A DNA stretch of 22,610 bases from SURF-24 sp964537965 (GTDB lineage: Bacteria; Bacteroidota; Ignavibacteria; Ignavibacteriales; SURF-24): the NCBI GenBank assembly GCA_964537965.1, contig CAZIDB010000061.1:1-22610 (forward strand). The letters run 5' to 3'. The notes below the pieces were generated by a model. That model worked only from the letters and a program-made list of their open reading frames with translations, was not told where the DNA came from and did not search any database. Of the stretch, positions 15,564 to 22,610 are shown piece by piece (positions within the stretch are counted from its first letter, which is position 1; each line of letters begins with the position of its first letter). The position numbers were made by a program, and so were the translations under genes.

Positions 15564-17168
15564 TTATAAATCTCCAATATTGCCGATTATTCTCCGCCAT
15601 AAATCGCTTCCGTTTAATCCGTTTGTCATTATTACTATTCCGCTTCCTTTGGCAGGATTGAACTGGCTGTAACACCTGAAGCCGGTTCTGTTTGCACCGC
15701 TGTGATAAATAATTTTTCCGGAAACTGTGGAATCGATTGCCCAGCCTAATCCCCAACTGACAGATAAACCAAGTGCATTGCCGGGCCTGTCAATAGGCTC
15801 TCTAATATACACTCCAACTTGCGGAGTAATCATTTCTTCTTTCATCTTTTCAGATAAAGAAGAATTTTCATTACTGACTGGTTTCATTATCTTAACAAGA
15901 AATTTTGCGTACTCTTCCGGAGTAGTGTAAAGTGTGTATGCGGAATTAGCATGAGTATACTTTGATCTGGTTAAATAATTTCCTGCTGTATCATGTCCGG
16001 CGGAAATAAAAGAATCGATCTCCTTCGTCCAGACAAAACTTGTGTGCTTAAGGTTTAACGGGTCAAACAGTGTTCGTTTTGCATAAACTTCAAGCGGTTC
16101 GCCGGTTATCTTTTCAATTACTCTTTGCAGATAAAACATGCCTTCACCGGAATAACTGAACTGAGTTCCGGGTTTAAAATAAATCAGTAAAGGTCCTTCT
16201 CTTTCTTCTTCGCCTTTGCGCCAGTTTGGTAAACCGCTTGTATGAGAAAGAATCATTCTTGCCGTAATTAGTTTATCATAATTCTCTTCACAAATAAATT
16301 TTTCTTCAAGATAATTGTACAATGGTTTATCAAGATCAAGCTTTCTCTCATCAACTAGTTTTAAAACAACATAAGAAAACATTGGTTTCGTCATAGAGCA
16401 GGCTTCGAAGATGGTTTCATTAGTAACAGGCGTTTGAAGAGTAACATCCGCAAAACCAAATTGTTTTGAGGAGACAATCCGATAATCAGAAATAATTGAA
16501 ACAGAAACACCCGGGACATGAAGTTCATTCATTAAAAGAGGAGTAAGACTATCCACAGTAAAAATCCTTGACGCTAAATCAACAGGATAATCGAGAGCTT
16601 TTTTTTCAATTTTATTCAAAGCTAAATAAGCTGCCCATCTTACATCCTCATCATTATCATTAAGCAGCTTTTGAATTTCATTTACGGAAGAGGATGCTGT
16701 AGCTTCCAAATTTCCCAAAGCAATTGCAGAGCAATATCTTACGTTTTCATTTTTATCTTTTAACGCTTCAATTAAATAGGGGAGAGCTTCATTTATATTT
16801 TTACCAAGCTTGCTAAATACAATTGATGCGCCCCATCTTATACTTTCATCTTCATTCTGTAGAGCAGGGATAAGATAAACAACTGCGGGTTTACCAATAT
16901 TTGTTAATGCATTTACAGCTTTACCGATTAGAAAAGGATTTTTATCGGGGAAACAATTAATGAGAGTCGTTATTGTTTCTTCATTTGCATCATTAATATT
17001 TCCAAGTTGTTCGGCTGCGTTTTCACGGACATTATCCTGCTGGTTCTTGTCATTTAATTGTTGGATATAAGTCTGGATAGAATTATTCTTTTCCTGCGGA
17101 AAGAATTGAAGCGCAATCAAAAAAAATAAAATTGTACAGCGAAGAAATTTGGATAAAAACATTTTCAT
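15564..17168 (-). CDS. HEAT-repeat / beta-lactamase-family serine hydrolase fusion, secreted
   Basis: 534 residues. A signal peptide (about 1-25, MKMFLSKFLRCTILFFLIALQFFPQ) is followed by about five HEAT-like repeats at residues 35-185 (ENAAEQLGNI, NVRYCSAIALGNLE, DVRWAAYLALNKIE). The remainder is a class C beta-lactamase/penicillin-binding-type hydrolase domain. Its catalytic motifs are present: S258-M-T-K261, Y339-S-G, and H489-S-G as the KTG equivalent. Such enzymes act as D-aminopeptidases, esterases or peptidoglycan-related hydrolases. The fold is sure; the substrate is not. HEAT repeats placed before this domain are unusual and may bind a partner. The start may be six bases later (17162), because AGAGG is better spaced for the second ATG. 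It begins 11 bp after the stop of the PLP-enzyme gene, so the two are probably co-transcribed. The product would act in the periplasm. Confidence 0.9.
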   Translation of the reverse strand: MKMFLSKFLRCTILFFLIALQFFPQEKNNSIQTYIQQLNDKNQQDNVRENAAEQLGNINDANEETITTLINCFPDKNPFLIGKAVNALTNIGKPAVVYLIPALQNEDESIRWGASIVFSKLGKNINEALPYLIEALKDKNENVRYCSAIALGNLEATASSSVNEIQKLLNDNDEDVRWAAYLALNKIEKKALDYPVDLASRIFTVDSLTPLLMNELHVPGVSVSIISDYRIVSSKQFGFADVTLQTPVTNETIFEACSMTKPMFSYVVLKLVDERKLDLDKPLYNYLEEKFICEENYDKLITARMILSHTSGLPNWRKGEEEREGPLLIYFKPGTQFSYSGEGMFYLQRVIEKITGEPLEVYAKRTLFDPLNLKHTSFVWTKEIDSFISAGHDTAGNYLTRSKYTHANSAYTLYTTPEEYAKFLVKIMKPVSNENSSLSEKMKEEMITPQVGVYIREPIDRPGNALGLSVSWGLGWAIDSTVSGKIIYHSGANRTGFRCYSQFNPAKGSGIVIMTNGLNGSDLWRRIIGNIGDL

Positions 17169-17179
17169 CCTCTGATGAT

Positions 17180-18178
17180 TTACATTTTGGTAATCTTAGC
17201 CAGATCGTTAAATTCATCGGCAAAAGAAAATATTGAAGGGAAACCGCCGGTATGAATAAAAATTACCGGTATGTTTTTGTCAATCTTTTCTTTACGAACA
17301 AGATCAATTAAACCGGACATTGCTTTACCCGTATAAACCAAATCAAGGATTATTCCTTCCGCTCTGGCACAATCTATTACGGCTTTTTTCCCGGCTTCTG
17401 TCGGTATTCCGTATGTGCCCCGGTAGTCTTCGTAAATTTCTATGTCGTTCAATTTAATTTCAGGATTTACTTCAAGCAGGTTTTTGCTTTCTTCAATTAA
17501 CTCGAGCGTCCTTGTTTTAATTGCTTCGGCCGTTCTTGAAACGCTTACTCCGATAATCCTTGCGTTGGGCATAAATAATTTTGCACCAAGAATTACTCCG
17601 GCAAATGTTCCGCAGGATCCAACGGTAAGCACAACCTGAACTTTATCCTGCCCGAACTGTTCGGATAATTCTTTCATTGCGTTAACATAACCCAATGCAG
17701 CTAAGCCGGTACTTCCGCCAATCGGAATAACGTAAGGCTTGCGTCCCTGTTCCCTTAATTCATTTGCCCATTTTTCCATTGCTGCATTTAAGTGATCATT
17801 TTCGTCGTCGTCAACAAGGAAGCGGATTTCAGCATCAAATAGAACATCAAGCAGAAGATTGCCTTCGCATTTTTTAAAGTCTGCTCCACCCAGAACAAGT
17901 TTAATATCAAGATTTAATTTTCGTGCGGCGGCAGCAGTCATTCGTGCGTGGTTGGATTGTACGCCTCCTGTTGTAATAACAGTATCGTATCCACCTTTAA
18001 TGATATTAACAAAATCGAATTCAAGTTTTCTTGCTTTATTTCCTCCACCGGCAAGACCGGTTAAGTCGTCTCTCTTAAAAAGAAGTTTTGATAAACCTGT
18101 TTCATTTGCAAAGCGCGGGGCATCTTCAAGCGGAGTAGGAAGATTTGCAAGGTGAATACGTTCAAATTTTTCTAACAT
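17180..18178 (-). CDS. D-cysteine desulfhydrase / ACC deaminase-family PLP enzyme
   Basis: 332 residues, cytoplasmic, fold type II PLP enzyme. Visible signatures are LPTPLE, FKRDDLTGLAGGGNKARKLEF with PLP lysine K48, TTGGVQSNHARMTAAAARKL with the conserved Ser-Asn-His, and VGSCGTFAG as phosphate-binding loop. The family releases ammonia plus a 2-oxo acid from D-cysteine, other D-amino acids or 1-aminocyclopropane-1-carboxylate; DcyD-type activity is the more common annotation but cannot be fixed from sequence. The ATG at 18178 is chosen: GGAGA lies five bases upstream and the family N-terminus begins there. An in-frame GTG at 18235 with GGGGAGG close by would add 19 residues. The miniature repeat copy B ends up directly upstream, between this gene and the M14 peptidase gene. 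Confidence 0.9.
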   Translation of the reverse strand: MLEKFERIHLANLPTPLEDAPRFANETGLSKLLFKRDDLTGLAGGGNKARKLEFDFVNIIKGGYDTVITTGGVQSNHARMTAAAARKLNLDIKLVLGGADFKKCEGNLLLDVLFDAEIRFLVDDDENDHLNAAMEKWANELREQGRKPYVIPIGGSTGLAALGYVNAMKELSEQFGQDKVQVVLTVGSCGTFAGVILGAKLFMPNARIIGVSVSRTAEAIKTRTLELIEESKNLLEVNPEIKLNDIEIYEDYRGTYGIPTEAGKKAVIDCARAEGIILDLVYTGKAMSGLIDLVRKEKIDKNIPVIFIHTGGFPSIFSFADEFNDLAKITKM

Positions 18179-18245
18179 TGGTTCTCCAAGTATTGTAATG
18201 ATGTTTTTTCTAAAGGCCTCAATTAAATAACTCACCTCCCCGCCT

Positions 18246-18372
18246 AGGCTGTCTAAAAAGTTTTATGGCTGTCATTGCGAGGAGTATAACGACGAAGCAA
18301 TCTATTTTTTAAAACTAAAAATGAGATCACTTCGCTTTGCTCGTGATGACAATCTTACTTTTTGGTCAACCC
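18246..18372 (-). repeat. 127-bp miniature inverted-repeat element, copy B (inverted)
   Basis: Reverse-orientation copy of the element at 13373-13499. The core from TGTCATTGCGAGGAG to CTCGTGATGACA and the adjoining AATCTTACTTTTTGGTC are the same; differences are confined to the outer 20 bases at the left end and one or two bases at the right. It lies in the intergenic space upstream of the PLP-enzyme gene and downstream of the M14 peptidase gene, so it may separate what was one transcription unit. Confidence 0.85.
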
Positions 18373-18433
18373 CGGTGATAGGGGGTGGTTAAAATTTATT
18401 TGCGAATTCAGATATTCTCTTAAGCCATCCAAT

Positions 18434-19948
18434 TCATTTTATTACTCTAAGCACCTGGTACGGTTCATTTGTACGGACAAGATGCTCAAACATCTTGTAT
18501 GTTGCAAGTCCGATCATTGATTGCGGTTCAAGCGCCTGCACAATTATATTTCCAGCTAATTGATTCGTTGGTATGAAGTAGTAATCGGAAGCATTTGTTA
18601 AAGCAAATTCTTTTTTCATCACAGTTGGATTAATAACCATATCGCCTTCAAAATCAATCGAATCAACTTTAGTGATCAGATATTGTTCAACTTTCATTTT
18701 TTTCTTTGGCTCAAACGATGAGAATTTAAAATTCTGCCGTTTCATCCAATCAACAAGTTCATTAGAAACTTTAGGAATAAGATAACCAATAGGCCGCTTT
18801 ACTTCCAGGACTGGCTTTACTACCGGACGATAATTTTCAATTGTAACAAGTGTATCTTTATTTGAATATGTTGACTGCATTGTCAACGTAAGTTTGCTCC
18901 CGTCTTTGAAGTGATTCATTTGGATAGCAACAGGTTCACCGGATTTTGCATTAATTAATTTTTTCCTTTCGCCGTTTACTAAATTTTTAATTTTGTCTTT
19001 GTTATCATAAATAAACTGGAGATACCCTTTCAGTGTTATATACCTGCTACTTGCACGATGTTCAATATTATCAATTGAATCTCTTCCGTTCTTCCCTTCG
19101 AAGATCATCGAGAAGGAATTCATACTTCCGAAACTTTGTCTGCCGTCGTTAATATCAAAAGTACTTAAGCGGATATATTCTTTTTCAGGAACACCGCCCG
19201 GAATATATTCGAAACAACTGAAGTCGCCTTTCTTCAGATATTCTTTTATATAAGGAATAAAAACTTCCCTTTGCAGTTTTTTAATTCTTGAAGAAACGTT
19301 TACGTTGGTAACACTGCCAATCTGCTCATCGTTATTTTTACGAGCACCAAACTTTATCCATTCATCGCCATAAGGGTAATATTCATGTACATCCAGGGTT
19401 GCTTCTGGAAGATAAAGATTAAATAAGTTGTGTAGTGCCTGCGTTTCAGGTGCCGTCAGAATGAGATGATTTCTGTTAAGGTCTAAACCTTGTCCGTTGT
19501 AACGTTTATTCTTTTCTCCGCCATCGGGATTCATCTGCGGAATGAGAATGAGATCAATCCTTTTTAATAATTTGTTAAGTTTTCCTTTCGCAAAATCTTT
19601 TATTAATAAAAGCGCTCCTTCCTTTCCGGATGGTTCGTTTCCATGCTGCTGCGCAAAAATAAGTACTTTGATTTTGCTTTTGTCTTTTCCGAACTCGCTG
19701 TTTGAAATTTTAAGAGCGGGAATTTTTCGTCCCTCGGATGATTCACCGATGAAATCAATTTTGATGTTCTTATTCATCTTAGCTGCTTCATTGATAAACG
19801 CAATTATCCCATCGTAAGAAGAAAGTTTTGTGAATGAGGATATTTCAAGCGGTGTTTGTAGTTCCTGCGCAAAGATGTACAAATTATTCAAAAGCAACAA
19901 AAGAAATAACTTTCCGATATTTTTTATTAATACGATTGGTGATTTCAT
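18434..19948 (-). CDS. M14-family zinc carboxypeptidase, secreted
   Basis: 504 residues from the ATG at 19948, which has AGGAA six bases upstream and opens directly into a signal peptide (MKSPIVLIKNIGKLFLLLLL to YIFAQ). An in-frame ATG at 19993 has no ribosome binding site and would bury the signal. The metallopeptidase domain covers about residues 35-325. The zinc ligands are H102 and E105 (QQHGNEPSG) and H188 (LDVHEYY). The NPDGGE and LDLNRN motifs bind substrate, and E284 (MIFEGKNG) is the catalytic glutamate. The rest (about 330-504) is a beta-rich extension of unknown role. The enzyme should cleave peptides or amide-linked residues in the periplasm or outside. It is on the same strand as the PLP enzyme and HEAT/serine hydrolase genes, but 255 bp and a repeat element separate them. 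Confidence 0.9.
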   Translation of the reverse strand: MKSPIVLIKNIGKLFLLLLLNNLYIFAQELQTPLEISSFTKLSSYDGIIAFINEAAKMNKNIKIDFIGESSEGRKIPALKISNSEFGKDKSKIKVLIFAQQHGNEPSGKEGALLLIKDFAKGKLNKLLKRIDLILIPQMNPDGGEKNKRYNGQGLDLNRNHLILTAPETQALHNLFNLYLPEATLDVHEYYPYGDEWIKFGARKNNDEQIGSVTNVNVSSRIKKLQREVFIPYIKEYLKKGDFSCFEYIPGGVPEKEYIRLSTFDINDGRQSFGSMNSFSMIFEGKNGRDSIDNIEHRASSRYITLKGYLQFIYDNKDKIKNLVNGERKKLINAKSGEPVAIQMNHFKDGSKLTLTMQSTYSNKDTLVTIENYRPVVKPVLEVKRPIGYLIPKVSNELVDWMKRQNFKFSSFEPKKKMKVEQYLITKVDSIDFEGDMVINPTVMKKEFALTNASDYYFIPTNQLAGNIIVQALEPQSMIGLATYKMFEHLVRTNEPYQVLRVIK

Positions 19949-20115
19949 TTTATTCCTGTTCAACTGGTTTTTAATTGGTGATTCCTTGAACATAAAATTA
20001 AAGAAAAATTTTCAGTGAAAAAGAAAAATTGCTTGATTATCGGATAAAATCTTTATAAAATCATTCTGAAAATATTCCTACCTAAACATAAGCAGTAAAT
20101 CTGAGGAGGTTCGCT

Positions 20116-21006
20116 ATGAACAAAATTCTGTTTCTTGTTATTGGGCTACTTTTCGCAAACATAATTGCACAGGACCAGGGAATGACAGGCGAAACACATC
20201 GTAAAAATGTTGGTAAAATTCTCTGGGCCAAAGAAAGAATCAAAAAAGATATGCAGGACCAGATCAAGTATGAAACAACATTTGATATCTCTGACCCTTT
20301 GTATGGAAGAGTGTTTTTAGAAAAAAGTCTTCCCCGACTTTCTGAAGGACAGGGAGAGAATTGCTATAACAACAATTCCAACTTCCGGCTGAAAGTATAC
20401 GTTGACGGTATTGATAAAGGGGATATTAACCGGAATTATTTTCCCGGCGGCAGTACCTGGACTACAGCACAAATAAATTTGAATTTGTCTCCCGGCGATA
20501 ATGTGGATGACGTTAACGGTGGTGTTCCAGATGAGTGGGCAAAGCTTTTAAAGGAATTGGATAATGGCATGCATGAATTTAAATTCGAGTTTTATGGGGG
20601 CGATGGTGATCAGTGTCTTAAGAAATTTGCCGAAGGCTCCTTTACCCTGAATAAATCAGGTGAGCAGGTTGCGGCAAAATTAAAGAAACTTCCGGAAGCT
20701 ATGAAGAAAGATTCTAAACTTGAAGAGTCAATGATTAAAGCAATTAAAAAACAGGGCTGGCAAAACGAATCACCAATTAAAGTGGTGATTGTTGAAGAAG
20801 ATTGGAGAATAATAAGAGATTTTCTTGGAAATATCTTACGGAGAGAGATTAATACAAACGTAATATTGAAAAAAAACGACGGCACTTGCAGATTAACCGA
20901 TATATCTTTTACACAGGAGTATCAGGGTGGAAATAAATATGGTATAACAGAGTTGTATGGAATAGGATTAAAGAATATTCCGTTTGACTGCGATGCAGTT
21001 AAGTAA
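20116..21006 (+). CDS. Exported protein of unknown function
   Basis: Not recognised. 296 residues with a signal peptide (about 1-18, MNKILFLVIGLLFANIIAQ) and no later membrane segment or lipobox. Residues about 60-175 look beta-rich (FRLKVYVDG, FKFEFYGGDGDQC). Residues 178-220 are a lysine-rich helical stretch. The C-terminal 80 residues (VVIVEEDWRIIRDFLGNILRREINTNVILK to NKYGITELYGIGL) look like an alpha+beta domain. AGGAGG seven bases before the ATG is the strongest ribosome binding site in the window, suggesting high expression. It is transcribed away from the M14 peptidase and ends at a shared hairpin with the cyanophycinase-like gene. The location is probably periplasmic. Confidence 0.8.
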   Translation: MNKILFLVIGLLFANIIAQDQGMTGETHRKNVGKILWAKERIKKDMQDQIKYETTFDISDPLYGRVFLEKSLPRLSEGQGENCYNNNSNFRLKVYVDGIDKGDINRNYFPGGSTWTTAQINLNLSPGDNVDDVNGGVPDEWAKLLKELDNGMHEFKFEFYGGDGDQCLKKFAEGSFTLNKSGEQVAAKLKKLPEAMKKDSKLEESMIKAIKKQGWQNESPIKVVIVEEDWRIIRDFLGNILRREINTNVILKKNDGTCRLTDISFTQEYQGGNKYGITELYGIGLKNIPFDCDAVK

Positions 21007-21023
21007 TTGAAATTATGCGTGTA

Positions 21024-21052
21024 CGGGTAATCTGATAATTTTAGATTACCCG
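21024..21052. terminator. Bidirectional hairpin between convergent genes
   Basis: A perfect 10-bp stem, CGGGTAATCT and AGATTACCCG, with a 9-base AT-rich loop lies in the 50 bp between the stop codons of two convergent genes. On the plus strand it is followed by GCAGTTATTTT, a short T-rich tail. The tail on the minus strand is weaker. It probably ends transcription from at least the left-hand gene. Confidence 0.75.
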
Positions 21053-21056
21053 GCAG

Positions 21057-22610
21057 TTATTTTAAAAGCAGCATCTTTTTAGTTATGGAATAAGAATCCG
21101 TTTCAAGTCTGAAAAGATAAACGCCACTTGACAGAATTATACTTGTGAAATCTTCCGCATTAAAAATATACTTATAAGAACCTGCCGGCTGAAAACCAAT
21201 ATTTAGTTTTAGAATTTCTTTTCCCAAAACATCATACACGGTTAATTTAACATCACCTGCTTTGGATATGTAATAACTTATTACTGTCTGGGAATTGAAA
21301 GGATTGGGATAATTATTTGCAAGCATGAAAGATGGATTATCTGTTGTGTTTTCTTCAACGGCATCACTTAAGTCCCACGCTCCCCAATGAAAACTATAAT
21401 TGCTCTGCGCCCTGTTGCATAAGCCATAACGCAAATTGTTCATTGCCACAACCTGTCTTGACCGGTAACCGCTTCCTGCTTTATAGACTGATGAATCAAT
21501 AATAGTAGTGCTACAGGCATTTACAATTATGAAGGGAATGTCGAAGCCTCTGTATAAAGTCATTTTATAAGAATCAGTCTTCAGGTACTGATCATCAGTA
21601 AGAAATATTCCCAGGGGTTTTCTGTTCCGCATCATTCCGTACAGTAATGCTGATACTCTGTTTTCAAGCAGGTCATCGTTTTCCCAAAGCATCGGCTGGA
21701 AAATAAAATCTTCAAGAAGATTTAATCCTTTCCTTATTGTCATCTGTCCGTGGTAAGATGCAAGCCCGTCTTTATCGGTGTTATCAACAAAATATTCTCC
21801 GATAAGTTTAGATGCACTTCCCCAGAAATAACAAGCTGTTTCATCTTTGGAAATTTCATCATGCAAAACTTTACTTATAGTTTTACTGGTATCAATCAGA
21901 GAAGCGTATAGGGAATAATTTGAAGCTATAAAAACAAATTTCGTGAAGCTTTTAATCTTATCTACTGCATATTGATTACTAGTCAAATCTTTTGAGACAA
22001 GGAGTGAATCTGCATTTGAAAAGAGTTTTATAAGTGTGTCTGCAATTGCTTTGCTTTGCGAATCATATAAAATTAGAAATGGTTGTGTGCTGGCTGAAGG
22101 AAATTCTTTGAAGCCATTATTCAGGTTTTGTGCAATATTATCAGAGCCGCTGAAAATCACATATGGTTTTACTCTTTCCATTTTCGGGTATTCAATAGTT
22201 TTAGCTGTTGATGGCATCTCAACAATTTTCTTTTCTGTGATATCATATTTAAACCCTGCAGTAAGCTGGTCAGAAAAAATATTCCGGCAAACTTCGTCAC
22301 CGAATCCTCCGAATGAAGCATCTGAATAAAAGAAAGCAACTGCCCCGCTTCCCATCACTTCACCGATGCCGTCTTTATCTATGCATAGAGCGGTCATATC
22401 ATCTATTCCAATTCCAATGGTATTATAGATATCCGAATCGCAAAGTTTATTAAGGAAGCAAAGCATTCTGCCGAGCCTGCCCCGTTCAATAAAGTGAGTA
22501 TCAAACAATACATCATAAACAAGGTTTAAGAAAGTAGTATCTAAATCTAATTTATTTCCGTAGGGATTTCTGAGAGCATCTCTTGAAGTTACTGTCCCGT
22601 ACTTTGCAGT
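21057..22610 (-). CDS. Cyanophycinase-like (peptidase S51) protein with T9SS sorting domain, 5' end outside window
   Basis: 517 residues are visible and the frame stays open to the right edge, so the true start, signal peptide and the first GTSAGA-type serine motif lie outside. The TTG at 22508 is not a credible start because homology continues upstream (TSRDALRNPYGNKLDLD). The visible first domain has the S51 signatures FDTHFIERGRLGRM and GIGIDDMTAL. A second S51-like unit seems to follow (about 21583-22173). It starts VKPYVIFSG, has WGSAS where the serine motif would be, and LLEDFIFQPMLWEND where the first domain has DTHF, so its histidine is lost. The last 80 residues form a T9SS type A sorting domain (NNYPNPFNSQTVISYYI to ITKKMLLLK), indicating export to the cell surface. 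The family hydrolyses cyanophycin or beta-aspartyl-type peptides; the substrate here is unproven. Confidence 0.85.
   Translation of the reverse strand, partial: TAKYGTVTSRDALRNPYGNKLDLDTTFLNLVYDVLFDTHFIERGRLGRMLCFLNKLCDSDIYNTIGIGIDDMTALCIDKDGIGEVMGSGAVAFFYSDASFGGFGDEVCRNIFSDQLTAGFKYDITEKKIVEMPSTAKTIEYPKMERVKPYVIFSGSDNIAQNLNNGFKEFPSASTQPFLILYDSQSKAIADTLIKLFSNADSLLVSKDLTSNQYAVDKIKSFTKFVFIASNYSLYASLIDTSKTISKVLHDEISKDETACYFWGSASKLIGEYFVDNTDKDGLASYHGQMTIRKGLNLLEDFIFQPMLWENDDLLENRVSALLYGMMRNRKPLGIFLTDDQYLKTDSYKMTLYRGFDIPFIIVNACSTTIIDSSVYKAGSGYRSRQVVAMNNLRYGLCNRAQSNYSFHWGAWDLSDAVEENTTDNPSFMLANNYPNPFNSQTVISYYISKAGDVKLTVYDVLGKEILKLNIGFQPAGSYKYIFNAEDFTSIILSSGVYLFRLETDSYSITKKMLLLK

Noticed and set aside
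13373..18372. The bracketed segment as a composite transposon
   Set aside because: No transposase gene lies inside or beside the repeats, and no target-site duplication at the outer ends could be seen.
20029..20059. Possible sigma70-like promoter (TTGATT or TTGCTT with TATAAA) upstream of the exported orphan
   Set aside because: The spacings are 15 or 19 bp, the region is AT-rich, and Bacteroidota-type promoters follow a different pattern, so chance is a sufficient explanation.
22506..22508. TTG as the start of the cyanophycinase-like gene
   Set aside because: The frame stays open to the window edge and the upstream residues (TSRDALRNPYGNKLDLD) look like S51 family sequence, so the gene is simply cut by the edge.

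Overview
The window looks like a metagenome-type contig from an Ignavibacteria-like member of the Bacteroidota/Chlorobi group. The evidence is two secreted proteins ending in type IX secretion (T9SS) type A sorting domains with the NYPNPFN motif, a PorV/PorQ-family outer-membrane protein, a TonB-dependent receptor with an N-terminal carboxypeptidase-regulatory-like domain, and intergenic space filled with palindromic repeats. A run of 100 N at 5452-5551 is a scaffold gap of unknown true length. No rRNA, tRNA, CRISPR array, transposase or phage gene was seen.

Layout. (1) 1-1024: a GC-rich palindrome, then an aldo/keto reductase on the minus strand. (2) 1208-3919: a large T9SS cargo protein with a deacetylase-like N-terminal domain, two golvesin-like domains and an in-frame palindrome inside its sorting domain. 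(3) 4009-5451: a small accessory patch with a 64-residue acidic protein, a predicted PD-(D/E)XK-type nuclease and a YgiT-type zinc-finger antitoxin-like protein beside the gap. (4) 5553-11986: a minus-strand three-gene outer-membrane set, namely a TonB-dependent receptor, a secreted fibronectin-III protein with a C-terminal sorting-like domain, and a PorV-like barrel. (5) 12232-19948: a peptide and amino-acid metabolism neighbourhood, with an enolase-superfamily racemase/o-succinylbenzoate synthase and an amidohydrolase lipoprotein on the plus strand, then a HEAT-repeat/serine hydrolase fusion, a D-cysteine desulfhydrase-like PLP enzyme and an M14 zinc carboxypeptidase on the minus strand. (6) 20116-22610: an unrecognised exported protein, convergent with a T9SS-sorted protein of the cyanophycinase (S51) family that runs off the right edge.

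Repeats. A 127-bp miniature element with terminal inverted repeats occurs twice in opposite orientation (13373-13499 and 18246-18372). The two copies bracket three enzyme genes. A nested mosaic of palindromes (15284-15523) lies between them, where two convergent genes meet.

How the genes fit together (inference): the organism appears to export enzymes through T9SS, take up products through TonB-dependent transport, and process amino-acid derivatives with periplasmic or lipid-anchored hydrolases plus cytoplasmic racemase and PLP enzymes. The most unusual items are a probable second, degenerate S51 domain in the cyanophycinase-like protein, the inverted miniature-element pair, the palindrome inserted in a sorting domain, and the small uncharacterised nuclease/antitoxin patch cut by the gap.
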